Part shown: piece after piece, positions 59,279 to 64,000 of the stretch
Numbering within the stretch: the stretch's first letter is position 1
Layout of the letters: each line of letters starts with the position of its first letter
Translations under genes and position numbers: made by a program
Assembly: GCA_002245135.1 (NCBI GenBank)
Contig: NGBS01000604.1
Location: 58,501 to 122,500 of the forward strand
DNA from: Proteromonas lacertae
Lineage: Eukaryota > Sar > Bigyra > Opalinata > Proteromonadidae
Direction of reading: 5' to 3'
DNA: 64,000 nt
Notes under the pieces: generated by a model
The model's database searches: none
What the model was told of the DNA's origin: nothing
What the model saw: only the letters and a program-made list of their open reading frames with translations

Positions 59279-59992
59279 TCTCTATTACAAAAAATCTTTG
59301 AGTTTTAAAAATTCTATTCGTTTCAAAAATTATCAATTTTCTCATTTAAACAAAAGGGATAGTATAAAATTCAATGATTTTATTATAGAGATGTAATTTG
59401 TAAGACTAGAAATGTAATTGAGTTGTTAAAAGTGGATTATTGTTTTGATAAAGAAATAACTTACAAAGGTAAATTGGTAATATTGATTATTAAAATAAAA
59501 CATACAAAGATCAAGTTTAACATCTAGATAATCACTCCAACAATTCTGTTAATGAAACTAGTACAGTAACAAGTATAACTGGAATAAAAATACACATTGT
59601 ATGTAGTGATTATTTGATTTTAATCTAGTTTATAACGTACTTTAAACACATACTTCTCATCTACATCATATCAGTTAATATTTAAATTTTAATCTTAACA
59701 CAATAACAAAAATCATTCTAGAAAATATAAATCATCATCCTGTAATATATCATGAGAAAAATGACATGCAAAAAAATAAAACTAAGCAATTTGATTGGCT
59801 ATAGTGACATGATTTAATTGGTTGTTGTTGTGTGATCTTATTGGTTAAACGTGGAGTTATTTGATTGGCTATTCATTCAATATTATAATTACATTTATCT
59901 CATCAATTAGCTCATTTATACATTTTATTATATCATATTTTAAAATTTCAAAGTATTTATAGTAAAAATTATAATATAGATAGATTATTGAA
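59279..59992. other. Upstream region of the tandem NTPase gene
   Basis: About 700 bp between divergent start codons, the longest gap in this part of the window. A short open stretch at 59391-59480 (plus) looks mildly coding (KTRNVIELLKVDYCFDKE) but I cannot give it a start. The notable content is the CCAAT-box array at 59794-59868. Confidence 0.5.
59794..59868. promoter_or_regulatory. Array of four reverse CCAAT boxes
   Basis: ATTGG (CCAAT on the minus strand) occurs at 59794-59798, 59817-59821, 59840-59844 and 59864-59868, with starts 23, 23 and 24 bp apart. The outer two share TTTGATTGGCTAT or nearly so (TTTGATTGGCTA). The array ends 125 bp before the NTPase start. CCAAT boxes bind NF-Y in other eukaryotes. 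Confidence 0.5.
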
Positions 59993-62900
59993 ATGAGTGA
60001 TTTAAAGGAGCAAAAGCTCATTGATATTTGTAATGTTAAAGTAAGAAATTTAGGTAATGGTGTTTATGAGTTATTAAAAACCATGGAAGAAGGTGAAATT
60101 TATCATTTCAAATTCAGAATAAATAAATTTGATGATAGAATTGATTTTGGTTATTGTGGATATCATGATGAAGTTAAAGAGAATAATCCTTGTATCAAGA
60201 TATTAAATGATAAATCTGAAGTATTTGATGGAACAGAAATAACTAGTATTAAAGGAAATGTAGGAGTATATGAAGTGATTTATGATATGATAACCAATAG
60301 AATGTCAATCAAACAAGGAAATGGTGAAGTTGTAGAAGTTTGTTCAATCGATTCAGACATGGTTATGTCATTTGTTAGGGTAAGTGAAAGTAGTGATAAT
60401 GAAATTAGATTGATAGAATATTGGAAATTACCATTGATAATACAAAGATATACCATTTATAATCCATATGTTGATAATAATGTTTATAGTTTTCAAACAT
60501 CTCCAGCTGAATTGTATGATGTTGAAAGAGAAAAATTTAGAGATAGAATTGAGTATGTTGTATGTAATAAGATATTTCAACATCTAGCTGTAAGAAAAGA
60601 GAAAAATCCGGAAAAAGATAAAGAGAAGGAGAAAGAGAAATATAATTATACAATAAATATAGAAATGAAAGAGAATGATGGAATATATCACTTCTATTAT
60701 GAAATAATGAGTGTTGGTACTGCAGGTATTAGGTTTGGTTATTGTCAAAATCGAGGTATAGCAAATGAAAGATTAGTTCAATCTAAAGTAGCTGAAATAT
60801 ATGAAGTAATATATGATATGATACATATGCAGATGTGTATTAAAAAAGATGGTTCTACAGTAGTATCTCCACAAACCTTACCCACATCTACAGACTCATT
60901 AGTACTTATTAAACCATGTATTAGTACTGGTGATAGGGGTGGATCAGTTAAATTAACAGAATATTACAAAGAAAGAGAAGATTATGGATTTAATGATATT
61001 TCGATATATAAAAATACAAGAATTGATGAAATAAAAGATTATAGAGGATATAACGCAATAAGTACAGTAGAATTAGGGTTACCAAATAGTATTTATGGAA
61101 TATATAATTATGAAAAGTATTATGTTAGACAGTTATTGGAATATGTTAATGCAAGAAACACTGATATTACCCCAATAAAGGAAATTATAAAATCTAGATT
61201 TAGATTAAATAATAATCAAAAGAAATATATAGATGAAAGTGATATTACAGATTTAATGATATTCTTAAACTGTTATGGTGATGAAGATATAAATCTAGAT
61301 TTATCAGATAGTTTTGCTAAAATAGTGAATAGTTTGAGCGTTGTAAATCATATTAAACTTAACGAAGATGGTAGTGTTAAACAAGGTCAAGAAAAGAAAT
61401 ATTTAGGATTTGCATCAACAATTAATGGTGTTTTCCAGTTTCCTAAGAATGAAATTTACATTAGAGATTGTTATTATACAATGTTTAGAGATATTTGTAA
61501 ATGTTTATCACCACAAGTAAAAAAATTGAATGTAATAGTAACTGGTCAACCAGGTATTGGTAAAACATCATTTATTTATGTTTTACTATTCCTTATCAAG
61601 AATTTATATAAGATGGAAGAGTTGATTAAAGAAATGAAAGGTATTATCAATAATCTGAATGATTTAGGTTTAATAAATTCAAGCGAATTAAATCTTGAGA
61701 AAGATATTAATAAAATAATAGAAGAGATTAATGCAATTGAAGCAAGAGACTCTTTAAAATCTGAAGTAATGACAGCTATTGGTAATTTCAAAACAAAAGT
61801 TGATGAACTAAATGTAATCAATGAATATACAAAATATCTTGGCAAATTGGGGATACAATTCGACAATAAAACTTTAGATGATACATGGAGAAAGAAAGAT
61901 GGAAAGTTGAAAGATATTTATATAATAAAAGGAAAGAGAAATGGAGATTTGACTGATATGAAAAAATATTTATTTAGGGATGGTTATGTTTTTAAAGTTA
62001 ACATTCATGAAAGTCAGATTAATGATTCAATAATCATAGTTGACACTTTTAATAAACAATTCGGAAATAATAACAAAATCATTTCAATAAGTTCACCTGA
62101 ACTAAATAACTATCGAGAATACGAAAAGAATGTAAATAATTATAAAGAATTATATTTTGATTCTTTAAATAAAACAGAGATTAAGGAGTGGTTTAATTAT
62201 TGTAGTGGTTTTAATGTTAATGTTGCTAGTGCTGAATTTAATGAAGTATGTGAAAGATATGGGTATATTCCTCGACAAATATATTACCATTATCTTTATG
62301 ATAGAAATTATATAAGAGATTATTGGGATTATTATAAACAGTTGATAGAAGGAGTAATAGGTACAATTGGTTATAATGATTTTAAAAATAAATATCTTGA
62401 TAGACAGTATCTAAAAAATCATCCCTTGTCCAACATTATATTGAAATTTAATTTACAATTAAAAAATGATGCTGATTTGGGATATGATATATTACAACCA
62501 GAAGATGAATTAATATATATTTCCAAATCAGTAAAGAATTATATTAAATGTAAATTCTATCCACCTATGAATGATGATGAATGCAAAAAACTTGAAAATG
62601 ATTATAGAGAATTAGCTGATGGTTATATGAAAAGAATGGCATCTAAGCAAATAATAGCATATAAACTTAGCACTAATGAGATTCAGATAAATACAACAGT
62701 TAAAAAAGGTAAAAAAAATCAATTCAAATTAAAGTCTCAAAGACAGTTATCTATCTGTTATAATAATGATGTAAATAAACTTGTTCATTTTATATTAGAT
62801 GAGAATAATTTCTTTGATCTTATTATGAATGGAGTGTTTATAAAAGTATTATTAGATGATGGTATAAAGTTTGATAAAGAAAATATACCTCTTGATATTA

Positions 62901-63092
62901 AAATGAGAATGATAGAATCTATAAAAGTATAAATTATATTCAATATATTTATAATGTAATAGGATTATAGTGAGAATGATGATAATAACTTTGAGTATTG
63001 TGTAATAATATATTCACCACCTTCATCACCTACAATTATATATAAAGAAGACATGAAATTTAAAGCTTCAAACAAAGGAAGTAAATCATCAC

Positions 63093-63124
<32 letters not shown>

Positions 63125-64000
63125 CAAAATGAAATACAAAATTTTGAATCATGTGATGCTAATTATCTAATGAGAAAATGTTATAAAGATATGTTAAAGA
63201 TTATATGTAAAGGATTAACATTTAAAGATCTTTCATTTCAAAGAAATTATTTAATATTTGGTAATAAAGGTATTGGTAAGAAAGTATTAGCTAAAATACT
63301 TCTATACAACATTAGTGAGAATGTAGAAAAAGGAATTGAAGTATTAATAGATTCTCCTGATTATCTTCCAAATAATAATTATAAGAGTAAACCATATATT
63401 GTTATTGTTTATGGAAAAGCTGTAGGTGAAGATGATTATGCTGATGCAAAAATGGTTATAATGTTGTCTAGTCCATCTGATGAAAAGTGTAAAACATTTC
63501 AAAGTAAAAGATGTCCATTGTTGATGTATATACCTCCATTTACAGAAGCAGAAGTAAAAGAATATGTAAAATTGGAATATCCATCAAACGTAGATCATTA
63601 TGAGGAATTATACATAAATAACTATGAATATTATGGAGGTATAATAGGAAATTTTACACCAACTGATGCTATAAATATGGAGAAATTAATAGAATGTGTA
63701 GATAAGGGTATTATGAAAGAGATGGTGGAAGGAATAAATAAGTCTCCACTATCAAAGGGAGATTATGAAAGAATAATTATATATGAAACAGATGAAAATG
63801 ATGTAACTAAATCTGGTAATCTTAGATTTATATCTAAAATAATTAGAGATATGGTATTTAATATACTATTTAAAGATGTAGAAGGTTGTGAAATAATGAT
63901 GGAAACTTTACGTAAAAATCAAACAGGAGGTAGAGCAGGAGAATTTTATGAAGGAACTATTTTTTATTTAATGAAAAATTTACCTACATTTTTATCACAT
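59993..64000 (+). CDS. Tandem P-loop NTPase, RHS/Crinkler-like (3' end outside window)
   Basis: Exon 1 is 59993-62926; intron 62927-62962 (36 nt); exon 2 runs open to the window end, so at least 1324 aa. Two N-terminal copies of an unknown domain (about residues 15-145 and 205-330) share IYHF, FGYC, YEVIYDMI and a final M-x-IK. At about residue 520, CYYTMFRDICKCLSP and VIVTGQPGIGKTSF give a canonical Walker A; RYGYIPRQIYYHYLYDR matches the GGIPR-like region of RHS and Crinkler NTPases. In exon 2, after a Ser run from a TCA repeat, the layout recurs with FGNKGIGKKVLAK, where the Walker Ser/Thr is Lys, and VIVYGKAV. The second unit is probably inactive. A host-defence or effector role is inference. 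Confidence 0.75.
63085..63126 (+). repeat. TCA trinucleotide repeat encoding poly-Ser
   Basis: About a dozen TCA codons in a row in exon 2 of the tandem NTPase gene, giving a Ser run between the two NTPase units. It probably forms a flexible linker. Confidence 0.85.

Noticed and set aside
1-64000. tRNA, rRNA or snRNA genes
   Set aside because: I looked for tRNA-like box A/B sequences and cloverleaf arms and found nothing convincing; a covariance-model scan would be needed.

Overview
The window is nuclear DNA from a microbial eukaryote. It is very AT-rich and gene-dense, uses the standard three stop codons, and has many tiny introns (mostly 25-45 nt, starting GTA and ending TAG). Almost every multi-exon gene closes in frame once these introns are removed, so the gene models below are spliced models made by eye. 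An intact IFT140 gene means the cell builds a cilium or flagellum. The other housekeeping genes (ALG5, 6-phosphogluconate dehydrogenase, ERG8-type phosphomevalonate kinase, Rab5-like GTPase, CGR1, Sec1/Munc18, Hsp70, calpain) fit a free-living or anaerobic amoeboflagellate-like protist, but I cannot name the lineage.

Layout. 1-1353: 3' part of a calpain. 1992-5232 (-): a decayed pseudokinase-LRR gene. 5388-16015: ALG5 (-), a coiled-coil zinc-ribbon protein (-), 6PGD (+), a signal-peptide/TM protein (+) and IFT140 (+). 16173-18606: Rab (-) and phosphomevalonate kinase (+) fire from a 48-bp gap. 18618-24255 (-): a dead kinase-LRR gene and a long RhoGEF-PH-FYVE protein. 24466-24995 (-): CGR1. 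25065-32302 (+): two more pseudokinase-LRR genes, the second ending inside a DNA-transposon-like element (32295-33413). 33500-42068 (-): one giant 16-exon gene, possibly a bridge-like lipid-transfer protein. 42351-48441 (+): an intact kinase-LRR gene and two more RhoGEF-PH-FYVE genes. 48527-57006: Hsp70, an EGF/mucin-like protein, an acidic repeat protein, a coiled-coil protein (-) and an endonuclease-fold protein. 57080-59278 (-): Sec1/Munc18. 59993 to the end (+): a tandem P-loop NTPase resembling the RHS/Crinkler group.

The most unusual content is a cluster of duplicated genes of two kinds. The first are kinase-LRR proteins: in one subfamily the catalytic-loop Asp is Asn in all three copies, and each LRR block is a symmetric phase 1-1 exon. 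The second are RhoGEF-PH-FYVE proteins with C-terminal membrane anchors. Copies lie in opposite orientations and in different states: intact, exon turned into intron, or dead. This looks like a birth-and-death family of cytosolic recognition/signalling proteins; that role is inference. Other highlights are two introns with ATATCTTTTT 5' ends that look minor-spliceosomal, a shared GGCTTGA/TCAAGCC element near many start codons, and four evenly spaced CCAAT boxes upstream of the tandem NTPase gene.
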